Of a stretch of DNA of 64,000 bases, positions 39,162 to 47,806 are shown piece by piece. Source of the stretch: an uncultured Granulosicoccaceae bacterium (lineage in GTDB: Bacteria > Pseudomonadota > Gammaproteobacteria > CALCKW01); contig CALCKW010000004.1 in the NCBI GenBank assembly GCA_937965695.1, positions 104,120-168,119 of the forward strand. Direction: 5' to 3'. Within the stretch, counting starts at the first letter, position 1. Each line of letters starts with the position of its first letter. The position numbers were made by a program, and so were the translations under genes. The notes below the pieces were generated by a model that saw nothing but the letters and a program-made list of their open reading frames with translations, ran no database searches and had not been told where the DNA came from.

Positions 39162-40720
39162 CTGAACAAGGGGCTAAGCCCACAATTAGACGCCGTCGCG
39201 CATTGTCGGGTGTATGGCTCATTCCCATTTTTGCTCTGTTAGTCGGCGCTTGGTTTGTCTACTGGGATTGGCAGAACCGCGGATTTGGTGTCACTGTGCA
39301 GTTTGAAAATGCTGAAGGTTTAGTCGCCAGTAAAACAAAGCTGCGCTATCGCAACATCGACGTAGGAGAAATAGAACAAGTTGCGCTGAGCGAAGATTTA
39401 CAGCGTGTGGTTGTACACTTGCGGGTACAACACACCATTAAAGACCTCGTGCGCGAAGACGCTCAGTTCTGGGTTGTCAGGCCGCGGATTAGCAGTGGTG
39501 GTGTCTCTGGTTTAGGTACGCTACTGAGCGGAGCCTATATCACCTTAGCCGCAGGTGACAGCTCACTTGATGAACGTATGAATTTCATTGGCTTGGAAGA
39601 GCCCCCCGTGACACCAGCCAGCATGCCAGGTAAACGCGTTCAACTACTCAGCGAAGAGGGTGACTCTCTAAGAGTTGGCCAAGCGGTGCATTACAACGGA
39701 TTTAAAGTCGGTCAAATAGAACGCGTTAGCTTTGATACAGAATTAGGGCAGTTGCGTGCCCAGGCCTTTATTAACGCCCCTTACCATGAAATGCTGACCG
39801 TCGGCACGCGCTTCTGGCGAACGGGGGGATTTGGACTCGAAACGGGGAAGGGTGGGCTTGAATTGCGCACCGGTTCACTGGAATCCATGCTTTTTGGCGG
39901 CGTGTCTTTTGCGCTTCCTGAAGGTGTATATCCCGGTAAATTGGTGGAGGATAATCAAAGTTTCCAAGTTTTCCCTGACCGCAATAGTATTGAGATCAAT
40001 CCCTATCAACACGCCTTGTATTATTTGATGCTCTATCCGGGCACCGTTCGCGGATTGCAGGTAGGGGCGGCGGTCGAATTTCGTGGAACCCGTGTAGGGA
40101 ATGTAGAGCAAGTGTCTTTTGGTTTGCTCACTGAAAAGCAGCTCGCGTCGGTGAGCAATGCTGCTTTTCCGGTGCCCATCTTAATACGCATTGAGCCGGC
40201 CCGATTGATGGGCTTTGATACTGAAGAACAGCTAGAGGTTTCTCGTCTGGGGCTTGCAGATGCTGTGCAGCAAGGGCTACGAGCGACTGTTAGGCAGGGT
40301 AACCTTATAACCGGTGATCATTATGTGTCCTTGGAACCGCTTGCTAAGTCGGGCGAAGGTGAGGTACACGCTCTTGGCACTTACACGGTATTTCCATCGG
40401 CTGTCAGTGGCCTCGCAAAATTGACTGACAGTGCCACAGCTGCGTTTGACAAAATAGAGCGGTTGCCTATGGAAAAAACAGTTGAGCAACTTAACGCTTC
40501 ACTCATTACCTTGCAGCGTACTTTGTGGCGTACCGATCAAGTGATGGCTGGTTTGGGCACTGACGCGCCGATGTATCAAGAAATGCAACAAACCATGAAA
40601 CGACTGCGTGGCACACTTCAGAATATTGATCAGTTGACACGCACGTTGAAAAATAGACCCAGTGAGTTGCTGTTCTCATCGCAGCCAAAGGCAGACCCCA
40701 TTCCAAGGAAAGACCCATGA
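39158..40720 (+). CDS. pqiB: PqiB-like intermembrane transport protein with MCE domains
   Basis: 520 aa. One N-terminal membrane anchor (ALSGVWLIPIFALLVGAWFV), then three MCE/MlaD domains, each with a short motif: KLRYRNIDVGEIEQVAL, HYNGFKVGQIERVSF and EFRGTRVGNVEQVSFG. A helical C-terminal part with heptad-like sequence (about 430-500) would form the needle-like tube described for E. coli PqiB, which spans the periplasm. Coupled to both neighbours by 4-bp overlaps. Confidence 0.92.
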   Translation: MTEQGAKPTIRRRRALSGVWLIPIFALLVGAWFVYWDWQNRGFGVTVQFENAEGLVASKTKLRYRNIDVGEIEQVALSEDLQRVVVHLRVQHTIKDLVREDAQFWVVRPRISSGGVSGLGTLLSGAYITLAAGDSSLDERMNFIGLEEPPVTPASMPGKRVQLLSEEGDSLRVGQAVHYNGFKVGQIERVSFDTELGQLRAQAFINAPYHEMLTVGTRFWRTGGFGLETGKGGLELRTGSLESMLFGGVSFALPEGVYPGKLVEDNQSFQVFPDRNSIEINPYQHALYYLMLYPGTVRGLQVGAAVEFRGTRVGNVEQVSFGLLTEKQLASVSNAAFPVPILIRIEPARLMGFDTEEQLEVSRLGLADAVQQGLRATVRQGNLITGDHYVSLEPLAKSGEGEVHALGTYTVFPSAVSGLAKLTDSATAAFDKIERLPMEKTVEQLNASLITLQRTLWRTDQVMAGLGTDAPMYQEMQQTMKRLRGTLQNIDQLTRTLKNRPSELLFSSQPKADPIPRKDP

Positions 40721-41259
40721 AGTATGTCGTATTGGTGATGGTTGTTATGCAGTTACTCACTGCTTGCGCGACTACAAAAGAGCAGCCTCGGGTCAATTTT
40801 TATCAACTTCCGTCGCTGTCAGGCACTCAAGCTGAGGGCAGTGTCAGTCTGCCTCCCCAGAGGCTGAGTGTTGTTCGGGTCGGAACAACTGAAGTGCTGG
40901 CTCAAACAGGGATCGTTACCGCTAGTCGAGATGGTCGAGTGATCACAGCCAATTACCATCACTGGTCAGAACTTCCCGAATTTGCGCTACAACGCAGCTT
41001 AAACAGCTGTCTGCGCACACAAAAGGTTCGTCGTTCCGGCAAGATCAGCTTGGATGTTGATGCTTTTCACAGCGACGGCTCCGGCGCCTCGCAGTTTGCA
41101 GGAGTCTGGTACTTTGCTTCGGGTACCGCGAGCACCGATCAGCAATATCGGTTTTCGTATCGACAATCTCTGAGTCGAGATGGCTACACGGCACTAGTGG
41201 GTGCGCTGAGCAAATCAATCCAGCAATTGTGCGAAGACATTGGACTTCAATTGCGCTAG
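40717..41259 (+). CDS. pqiC: PqiC-family outer-membrane lipoprotein
   Basis: 180 aa. Lipoprotein signal KYVVLVMVVMQLLTAC with Cys about residue 17, then the ABC-transport-auxiliary fold (RVNFYQLPSL; RLSVVRVGTTEVLAQTGIVT; RVITANYHHWSELPEFALQR). It sits at the outer membrane and meets the PqiB needle. Last gene of the pqi operon; its TAG stop is inside a sequence that resembles the end of the repeat family and is followed by a hairpin. Confidence 0.88.
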   Translation: MKYVVLVMVVMQLLTACATTKEQPRVNFYQLPSLSGTQAEGSVSLPPQRLSVVRVGTTEVLAQTGIVTASRDGRVITANYHHWSELPEFALQRSLNSCLRTQKVRRSGKISLDVDAFHSDGSGASQFAGVWYFASGTASTDQQYRFSYRQSLSRDGYTALVGALSKSIQQLCEDIGLQLR

Positions 41260-41263
41260 GGAG

Positions 41264-41288
41264 TCTCAGATTGAGTCTGAGGTTTTAT
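41264..41288 (+). terminator. Terminator after pqiC, resembling a repeat end
   Basis: CTCAGA (41265-41270) and TCTGAG (41276-41281) pair around TTGAG and are followed by GTTTTAT. The preceding bases CTAGGGAGTCTCAGATT match the end of the dispersed repeat family, so the terminator may derive from a lost copy. Confidence 0.55.
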
Positions 41289-41352
41289 CGCTTGCTCGGT
41301 GACTGTCTTGCCAAATTTATCGGTAGACAAAAACGACAGCTCAATTTATTTT

Positions 41353-42258
41353 TTAGACAGTAGTATGCTTATCCCAATACGGTGGTTCACGGTACACCAG
41401 CGCAAAGTAATCTATGAATGCTCTAACTTTGGGGGCCAGCAAGCGAGAGCTTGGATATACAACCCACAGTGCGGTATCGCTAACCAAGGGGTAGTCTTGT
41501 AATATTTGCTGCAGGACACCTGCTTGCAGCTGTTTATGGACGCTCCACGTTGAACCGATGGATATGCCCAATCCGCTCGCACAGGCGTCTCTGACTGCCT
41601 CGCCATTGTCTGTGCGAAATCTGCCTTTTACCTTGATGCTCTCGGTGCCATTTGGTGTCTCGAAAGTCCAAGTGTCGAGACCACTTAACGTAATGCAATC
41701 GAGTTCTTTCAAATCGCTTGGGTTGCTGGGGGTTCCGACTTTGGCAAGGTAGGCCGGTGAGGCGCAAACCACTCTTTTATCTACAGCCAATTTGCGAGCC
41801 ACCAGCGTGGAGTCCTTAAGAGGTGAATTGCGGATGGCAATATCAAAGCCGCCGTCGACCAAGTCGACGATAGTGTCGGTTAAGCGCAGATCGAGATTCA
41901 AGCTTGGGTGTTCGGCTAAAAAATTTGCGAGCTCTGGCATTAGGTGCATGCGCCCAAAAGAAGCGGGAGCTGTCACGCGCAAGGTGCCAGTGGCCACCGT
42001 ACTACCGGCCCCCACGGCAGCGCGCGCGGCTTCCACGCTTGCCAGCACATCTTCTGCGTGGACCAAAAAAGCGCTACCTTCTTCGGTTAGAGAGACCTTG
42101 CGCGTCGTGCGGTGCAGCAACCGAACCCCCAAACTGAGCTCTAGCTTAGCTATATGAGCGCTGGCCACCGCAGGTGATAAGCCGAGCTCTTGTCCTGCTA
42201 GGCTAATGTTATGCGTGTTTGCCAGTCGCACAAAGAGTTTGAGGTGATCAATATTCAT
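41353..42258 (-). CDS. LysR-family transcriptional regulator
   Basis: 301 aa. N-terminal winged HTH (LKLFVRLANTHNISLAGQEL, then LSPAVASAHIAKLELSLGVRLLHRTTRKVSLTEEG) and a periplasmic-binding-protein-like effector domain from about residue 90. The YafC/CrgA-like subgroup often controls a divergent oxidoreductase, and here the divergent gene is a quinone oxidoreductase 120 bp away with a palindrome between. The inducer is unknown. Confidence 0.92.
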   Translation of the reverse strand: MNIDHLKLFVRLANTHNISLAGQELGLSPAVASAHIAKLELSLGVRLLHRTTRKVSLTEEGSAFLVHAEDVLASVEAARAAVGAGSTVATGTLRVTAPASFGRMHLMPELANFLAEHPSLNLDLRLTDTIVDLVDGGFDIAIRNSPLKDSTLVARKLAVDKRVVCASPAYLAKVGTPSNPSDLKELDCITLSGLDTWTFETPNGTESIKVKGRFRTDNGEAVRDACASGLGISIGSTWSVHKQLQAGVLQQILQDYPLVSDTALWVVYPSSRLLAPKVRAFIDYFALVYREPPYWDKHTTV

Positions 42259-42330
42259 CTTTCATTATCAACAAAAACAATAAACAGATAGCTATTAATA
42301 CCTGATTATCAATTCGAAAACTAGTGATTA

Positions 42331-42348
42331 TGATGTGCCATCACATCA
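42331..42348. promoter_or_regulatory. Palindrome TGATGTG-CCAT-CACATCA, candidate LysR-type operator
   Basis: Perfect 7-bp arms with a 4-bp spacer between the divergent LysR and oxidoreductase genes, 30 bp before the latter's start. It fits the T-N11-A dyad form used by LysR proteins. Position close to the +1 side of the oxidoreductase gene suggests repression or promoter occupancy. Confidence 0.55.
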
Positions 42349-42377
42349 ATTTTTCTCTCTCTGTCAGGTATTAAGTC

Positions 42378-43364
42378 ATGAAAGCGATGCTCGTTAAGCA
42401 ATACGGTGAACCAGAAGTTTTTGAAGAAGCAGACTTACCCATGCCTGAACTCAAGGCTGGCCACGTGTTGGTCAAAGTTGCTGCGAGCAGCGTCAATACG
42501 GTGGATACGATGATCCGTCAATTGGGTGCAGATCTGCCGTTGTCACCGGCCTTGCCTGCGGTGCTGGGCATGGACTTCGCGGGTACGGTGGAAGCCTTAG
42601 GTGAAGGTGTCAGCGAATTTGCTGTAGGTGAAGAGGTCTATGGCTGTGCTGGTGGCCTCGCTGACTTGCAGGGTTCACTGGCCGAATACATGGTAGCCGA
42701 TAGTCGCTTGATGGCACGTAAAGCAAAGAACCTCACGATGTGTGAAGCAGCAGCACTCCCGTTGGTCGGCATAACTGCATATGAAGGGCTTAAGCGTGCT
42801 GGTGTCTCCGAAGGCCAATCAGTATTGGTCCATGGGGGCGCGGGTGGGGTGGGTCATATAGCCCTGCAACTGGCGAAACACTTTGGTGGCAAGGTTTGCG
42901 CAACAGCGGGCAATGAAAAAAGCTTGGCGGTCGTAGAGCAGCTCGGCGCTGTAGCTATTAACTACAAGACTGATACTGTTGCTGACTACGTTGCTGAATA
43001 TACTGAGGGTGCTGGTTTTGATATTGTTTTCGATTCCGTTGGTGGTGCCAACATGTTGAATTCATTTGAAGCCGCGGCGCTAAACGGTCAAGTGGCTTCC
43101 ACTGTGGCGATGGTCGAGTTGGATTTATCTGCTGCTCACTTTAAAGGCTTGTCGTTGCATGTCGTTTTCATGTTGATACCTATGCTCCACGATGTTAATC
43201 GTGCAGAACACGGGCGCATACTCAGTGAGATTACTCGAATCGTAGAAGCTGGAGAGCTGCAAGTGGTGCTCGACGAAAGTCGTTTCACCCTGCAAGACAT
43301 CGCTAAGGCCCACGTGAGATTAGCCAGCGGCCAGGCGGTTGGAAAAGTAGTCGTTAGCGTTTAA
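42378..43364 (+). CDS. Zinc-independent quinone oxidoreductase-like dehydrogenase
   Basis: 328 aa, medium-chain dehydrogenase fold. Start MKAMLVKQYGEPEVFEEADL, substrate lid PAVLGMDFAGTVEALGEGV, cofactor loop LVHGGAGGVGHIALQLAKHFG (NADPH-type), and a C-terminal LASGQAVGKVVVSV. No zinc-binding Cys/His set is visible, so it belongs to the quinone reductase/crotonyl-type branch. Probably reduces quinones or electrophilic enones. Controlled presumably by the divergent LysR gene. Confidence 0.88.
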   Translation: MKAMLVKQYGEPEVFEEADLPMPELKAGHVLVKVAASSVNTVDTMIRQLGADLPLSPALPAVLGMDFAGTVEALGEGVSEFAVGEEVYGCAGGLADLQGSLAEYMVADSRLMARKAKNLTMCEAAALPLVGITAYEGLKRAGVSEGQSVLVHGGAGGVGHIALQLAKHFGGKVCATAGNEKSLAVVEQLGAVAINYKTDTVADYVAEYTEGAGFDIVFDSVGGANMLNSFEAAALNGQVASTVAMVELDLSAAHFKGLSLHVVFMLIPMLHDVNRAEHGRILSEITRIVEAGELQVVLDESRFTLQDIAKAHVRLASGQAVGKVVVSV

Positions 43365-43382
43365 TTTTTCCCCACTGCGTGC

Positions 43383-43550
43383 CTAGGAAACTTCAGGTCA
43401 CCTCATGCTCGCACCGTCGACGCGCTAAACTCGGTCCAGCCGCGTTGCAAATCTAGCCAATAGCACCACTATTGCCGTCGATTCGCACCGTGTTAGGTCC
43501 AAATCTTCCACGCTGACGTTAGTGATCGGACTAAATCTAAGGCTCCCTAG
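43383..43550 (+). repeat. Long copy C of the dispersed CTAGGG-ended repeat family
   Basis: Left end CTAGGAAACTTCAGGTCA, right end AAATCTAAGGCTCCCTAG, again imperfect inverted repeats. It contains GTCGACGCGCTAAA and the identical core GCCGCGTTGCAAATCTAGCC (43439-43458), then AGGTCCAAAT and CGCTGACGTTAGTGA. It lies between the oxidoreductase stop and the DUF1330 gene. 168 bp, nearly the same length as copies A and B. Confidence 0.65.
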
Positions 43551-43583
43551 TCAGGTATATTTCAATTGATAGGAATCAGAAAA

Positions 43584-43886
43584 ATGGCTTTTTATTCAGT
43601 GTTAGCATTTACTCCCACAACCGATACGTAGGTAGCAGACTACATCGCAGCAGCGGGTCCTCTGGTTGCCAAACATGGTGGCAGATACATGGCCCGGACG
43701 GGAAGTCATTAGGTTCTAGAAGGAGCTGGCGATGGCGCTGCGCTACGTATTATTTTAGAGTGGCCATCTGCAGAGGCGGCAAAGGCGTTTATGGCAGACC
43801 CCGATTACGCTACGCATCTGCAAACGCGCATGGATGGCTCAGATAGTCATCACTTTTTGATCGAAGGAAAAGATGAACTCGCTTAG
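43584..43886 (+). pseudogene. DUF1330 protein gene with two in-frame TAG codons
   Basis: I translated this by hand: 101 codons from ATG 43584 (AGGA ribosome site at 43571) to TAG 43886, open except for TAG at codon 16 (43629-43631) and codon 43 (43710-43712). The rest is a good DUF1330 sequence: YIAAAGPLVAKHGGRYMART, then VLEGAGDGAALRIILEWPSA and AAKAFMADPDYA. The family are small ABM-like barrels of unknown function. The missing residues are most simply Trp or Gln at 16 and Glu at 43. No frameshift is present. Recent inactivation is the likeliest reading; see findings. Confidence 0.75.
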
Positions 43887-43931
43887 GGCTTATATTCGCA
43901 CATGCTTGTAAATTAAAAGGACAACTCAGCC

Positions 43932-44744
43932 ATGCAAAAAACCATTTTAATCACTGGCTCTACCGATGGTATCGGTTTGGCAACTGCCAAGATGTTGCTA
44001 GGACAAGGGCATAACGTGCTGTTGCATGGTCGCAGCGAAAAGAAACTGGCTGACGTGGAGAAAACACTCGCTGCCCTGCCGGGAGGCGGGCGTGTGCAAA
44101 GCTATAGAGCAGACCTGTCTCTTATGGCAGAAGTTTATCGCTTGGCCGAGACGATTTCCGAGCAACATCAAACGCTGGACGTGTTGATAAACAACGCTGG
44201 CGTCTACAAAGCAGACAATGTGCGCACCGCAGATGGTCTCGACCTTCGATTTGCCGTCAATACCTACGCACCTTTTGTGCTGTCTGAAAATCTTTCGGCC
44301 ATTATGGGGAAAGGCAGTCGGGTGGTGAACCTTTCCTCAGCCGCACAAGCATCGGTGGACAGCGAAGCGATGGCAGGCCGTGGGGAACTCTCGGATATGG
44401 AGGCCTACTCGCAGAGCAAACTAGCCATAACCCTATTGACAATAGGTTTAGCAAAGTTTTATGGCGATACCGGCGCAATGCTCGTGGCTGTTAACCCAGG
44501 CTCATTGTTGGCTAGTAAAATGGTCAAAGAAGGGTTTGGTGTTGAGGGCAGCGATATCAATATAGGCGCAGATATTTTATGCCGTGCCGCTTTGTCGGAT
44601 GAGTTTGCCGATGCCTCTGGCAAGTATTACGACAACGATTCAAAGCAGTTTGCCACGCCACATCCGGACGGGCTCGATGCTGAAAAAGTTGAAGAAGTGC
44701 TACAAACTTTAGAAACCGTGCTCTCATTGATCGCGTCAGAGTAG
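43932..44744 (+). CDS. Short-chain dehydrogenase/reductase
   Basis: 270 aa. Rossmann start LITGSTDGIGLATAKMLL (TGxxxGIG), NNAG at VLINNAGVYKADN, and the catalytic Tyr-Lys in MEAYSQSKLAITLL. A retinol-dehydrogenase-like SDR; cofactor and substrate cannot be decided. Same direction as the oxidoreductase and the broken DUF1330 gene, so probably once one LysR-governed unit. Confidence 0.9.
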   Translation: MQKTILITGSTDGIGLATAKMLLGQGHNVLLHGRSEKKLADVEKTLAALPGGGRVQSYRADLSLMAEVYRLAETISEQHQTLDVLINNAGVYKADNVRTADGLDLRFAVNTYAPFVLSENLSAIMGKGSRVVNLSSAAQASVDSEAMAGRGELSDMEAYSQSKLAITLLTIGLAKFYGDTGAMLVAVNPGSLLASKMVKEGFGVEGSDINIGADILCRAALSDEFADASGKYYDNDSKQFATPHPDGLDAEKVEEVLQTLETVLSLIASE

Positions 44745-44751
44745 GGTGTTG

Positions 44752-45630
44752 TCAATAACCGCGCGCCCATGTGGGTATAAGCGGAATTTCACCCTGCTGA
44801 GCTGCAACGAGCTCTTTAATTAAACGACCTTTATCTCGCGGTAAGTTACCCGCCAAAGGCAGTGCGTTTGAGGCGTGGTTCGATCGAAAGATAACGGCTG
44901 ATGGTGGAGAGCAAGCAGACAATAAGGTCTGCTGCTCTTGCAACATACCCAAGTCATCTTGTGGTTTAAAGTCTTTGGGGAATCGCTCAAGAAAACGCGT
45001 TTTTATCGCTGGGTCTAGGCCGAGCTGTAAGGTGGAGAGATAAGTGACCGGCGCTTCATTGATCAGCGCAGCCGTATCTCGGATATGTGCTTCCCAATAA
45101 TCGGCACCACCTAACCCTAGAATAACGGTTGCCGAAACTTTCATCTTGGCATCAGCTGCTTTGTGCAATGACTTGACCATCATATTTGCGGTGGCACCTT
45201 TGCGAATAATACGCAATAAAGGATCGTGTCCCGACTCCATGCCGTAGTAGAGCATGCTCAAGCCTGCGTCTCGCAATTGGTGCAGTTCATCTGCTGATTT
45301 ACGAATCAAGTTTGACGGCATCGCGTAGCTTGAAACTCTACTCAAACGCGGGAATTTACGTTTGAGTTCCGACAAAATCTGCAGTAAATCATTGGTTTCT
45401 CGTTTCAGCGCATCACCGTCTGCCAAGAATATTCGATCACCGTCTGGGTAGGCTTGGGCCAATTGTGCGATATCAGAAAAAACATCCGCGAGCGGACGTG
45501 CTTCAAATTCTTTGCTGACATACATAGAGCAAAAGGTGCAGCGATTGTGGCTGCAGCCCAAAGTGGCCTGCAAAATAATGTTGCGGCCTTCCGATGGTGG
45601 GCGGTAAAGCGGCATGTCATAGAAATTCAT
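44752..45630 (-). CDS. Radical SAM protein with CX4CX2C cluster motif
   Basis: 292 aa. The 4Fe-4S ligands are C26-S-H-N-R-C31-T-F-C34, giving CX4CX2C instead of the common CX3CX2C; Met/Tyr follow as usual. GLSMLYYGMESGHDPLLRII is the barrel segment seen in SAM-binding families. The B12 domain is absent. The function of this subfamily (GCSHNRCTFCSMY group) is not known to me. Convergent with the SDR gene, only 7 bp between stops. Confidence 0.85.
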   Translation of the reverse strand: MNFYDMPLYRPPSEGRNIILQATLGCSHNRCTFCSMYVSKEFEARPLADVFSDIAQLAQAYPDGDRIFLADGDALKRETNDLLQILSELKRKFPRLSRVSSYAMPSNLIRKSADELHQLRDAGLSMLYYGMESGHDPLLRIIRKGATANMMVKSLHKAADAKMKVSATVILGLGGADYWEAHIRDTAALINEAPVTYLSTLQLGLDPAIKTRFLERFPKDFKPQDDLGMLQEQQTLLSACSPPSAVIFRSNHASNALPLAGNLPRDKGRLIKELVAAQQGEIPLIPTWARGY

Positions 45631-45894
45631 GGCGGGCTATTTCGGTGCGTGGAAGGTGACATTGCATCAGTTGATGAGCATAACTGCAAGTGGCCATTTG
45701 TCATTGACTTTCTCAAGCTAATTGATAAGCGATAAGACGCAATCGGAAACTCGACCAGCCGTCTGTTTTTCAGGTTAGGCTCGAATTAATTGATATAGTT
45801 ACTTGTAAACGGTGAGCAATCATCGGCAACAAAATGACTGCGTGAAGCAGCGTTCGTTTCATTGTCACTAGTTCTTCTACGAGCCTTTTGAAAA

Positions 45895-47472
45895 ATGGAT
45901 CCTCTAGTAATCGTCATCGCTTTTTTATTGGGCTTAGTATCTCGTCGGTTAGGATACCCGCCACTCTTGGGCTACTTGGTGGCGGGTTTTGCCGCGAGTG
46001 AATTAGGCGTGGGTGATTCGGCGGTGATTTCTATCATTGCCGATTTGGGCGTCACGCTGCTGCTTTTTACTATTGGGCTAAAGCTCGATTTGAGAGAGTT
46101 GGCACAGCCGCCTGTTTGGGGCTCGGCGCTCGTGCACATGGTATTTGCGGTTCTACTAACTCTACCGATGATTCTATTCGTCGGGCAGCTCTTTCCGTCT
46201 TTGTCTCTGCCATCTTCGTCCAGCGCCTGGATACTCGCTTTTGCACTCTCTTTCTCCAGCACTGTTTTTGCCGTAAAGATGTTCGACGAGCGCGGTGAAA
46301 ATGCAGCATTGCATGCAACCTTGGCCATCGGTATTTTGGTCATCCAAGATATATTTGCCGTAAGCTTTTTGGTGCTGTCCGCAGATTATCCGCCCAGCCC
46401 GTGGGCACTCGCGTTACTGGCCTTACCGCTGACTCGTCCCCTACTAAATGCCTTGCTCACGCGCGCAGGTCACGGAGAGCTGTTGGTTCTATTTGGTATT
46501 GCAGTGGCATTGGGCGCCTATGAGTTGTTCGAATCGCTGCACCTTAAGGGCGGATTGGGTGCGCTTGTAGCCGGTGTGCTGATTGGTCGTAGCAACAAGT
46601 CGAGCGAGCTATACAAAAGCCTCGTCTCGTTGAAAGATCTATTCTTATTGGGCTTTTTTCTACAGATTGGGTTCTATGGCCTGCCTACCGGCGAGATGCT
46701 AATCGTCGCGGTGTTGCTCACGGTGCTCGTGGTATTGCGTCCGCTCGTTTATTTCGGGCTGTTAGTAATGTTTCGTTTTCGCGCACGTACCGCTTTTATC
46801 AGTGGACTATCGCTTTTTAACTACTCAGAATTCGGCCTGATAGTTGGAGCTATTGCATTGAGTACGGGTTTATTATCACAAGCCTGGCTAACCACCGTGG
46901 CACTGGCAATGGTACTTTCATTCTTTGTTGCCACACCCTTCAATACGAGGATTCATCCTCTGTACGCACATTTTTCCGATCGCCTACAGCGGTTTGAGCG
47001 TCCTCGAAAACTGAGCAAAGAGCGCATCGCTGATCTGGGTGACGCATCAGTACTCGTTCTGGGAATGGGCCGAGTTGGACTGGGTGCGTACTACTCAGTG
47101 TCCGAACAGATGGGCGCAGTGGTGGTAGGGGTTGAAGAGAACATCGCTAAAGCACAGAAGTTGGCCGAGTCAGGCATCAACTGCGTCGCGGGCGATGCCT
47201 CCGACTACGATTTTTGGCTTGACACGAGGGTGGCTGATCGAGAACTACTCATGCTTTGTCTGTCTAATCACAGAGAAAACCTATATGTCATCAATCTAGT
47301 GCGAGAGCTGGGCTTTAAGGGGCAGATTGCGGTAGCCAGTCGCTTTGCCGATCAAGAACAGCAATTGCGTGACCTAGACTGCGTTACTTTCAATATCTAT
47401 GCAGATGTTGGCCGTGGTTTTGCCGAGCATGTGATGGAGCAGGGTAGTCTGCCTACGACCAAAAAATCTTGA
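45895..47472 (+). CDS. KefB/YbaL-like cation:proton antiporter with TrkA-N domain
   Basis: 525 aa. About twelve membrane segments of the CPA2 family (IADLGVTLLLFTIGLKLDLREL; IQDIFAVSFLVLSAD with the ion-site Asp) up to about residue 370. A cytoplasmic RCK/TrkA-N domain follows, with the dinucleotide loop VLVLGMGRVGLGAY and the acidic VGVEEN strand end. Likely K+ or Na+ efflux in exchange for protons, gated by NAD(H) or a ligand. Single gene. Confidence 0.9.
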   Translation: MDPLVIVIAFLLGLVSRRLGYPPLLGYLVAGFAASELGVGDSAVISIIADLGVTLLLFTIGLKLDLRELAQPPVWGSALVHMVFAVLLTLPMILFVGQLFPSLSLPSSSSAWILAFALSFSSTVFAVKMFDERGENAALHATLAIGILVIQDIFAVSFLVLSADYPPSPWALALLALPLTRPLLNALLTRAGHGELLVLFGIAVALGAYELFESLHLKGGLGALVAGVLIGRSNKSSELYKSLVSLKDLFLLGFFLQIGFYGLPTGEMLIVAVLLTVLVVLRPLVYFGLLVMFRFRARTAFISGLSLFNYSEFGLIVGAIALSTGLLSQAWLTTVALAMVLSFFVATPFNTRIHPLYAHFSDRLQRFERPRKLSKERIADLGDASVLVLGMGRVGLGAYYSVSEQMGAVVVGVEENIAKAQKLAESGINCVAGDASDYDFWLDTRVADRELLMLCLSNHRENLYVINLVRELGFKGQIAVASRFADQEQQLRDLDCVTFNIYADVGRGFAEHVMEQGSLPTTKKS

Positions 47473-47806
47473 AAAAATTTATGGAAAGAGCAAACCGTCG
47501 ACTCTGAAAAGCTTCGATTAAGCGGGTGATTAACTGATTCGGAGTTGTTTCTTCCTAGGTAAATTCAATTCATTAGAATTGTCGCTTCGATGCGTGGGTG
47601 GCCCCGGGACGCCTAGTCTCCATCGGCGTGTAAAGCTGTGCTTATACATGATGAAATAGGTTGACCCCTTTAGTTTTTTATGGATTTTTTGAAGATATAT
47701 TCTGGGCCGGTGATTTATGGCTTCAAAACAAGGATGGTTGACACACCTTCAGAGGTGCAAGGCGCGACATAAAGATTTTGCAACCTAATAATGAATGGTT
47801 TGACAG
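47473..47806. other. Gene-free stretch of 334 bp, lower GC on the right
   Basis: No open frame looks real. Composition shifts to AT-rich from about 47640, with TTGACC and TTGACA hexamers but no proper -10 partner. Together with the FRG-like remnant next to it, this looks like a decayed acquired segment. Confidence 0.5.

Noticed and set aside
42331..42348. CRP-type site
   Set aside because: CRP sites need TGTGA-N6-TCACA; here the arms are separated by only a few bases, which suits a LysR dyad better.
43584..43886. Pyrrolysine or general amber recoding as explanation of the double-TAG gene
   Set aside because: Several intact genes in the window end at TAG, no pyl genes are visible, and DUF1330 proteins are not known to need a special residue. 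Kept only as something to check.
47640..47806. Promoter with TTGACC/TTGACA hexamers before the FRG-like frame
   Set aside because: The hexamers lie on the plus strand, no -10 box is found at 16-18 bp, and the nearest plus-strand gene is over 300 bp away.
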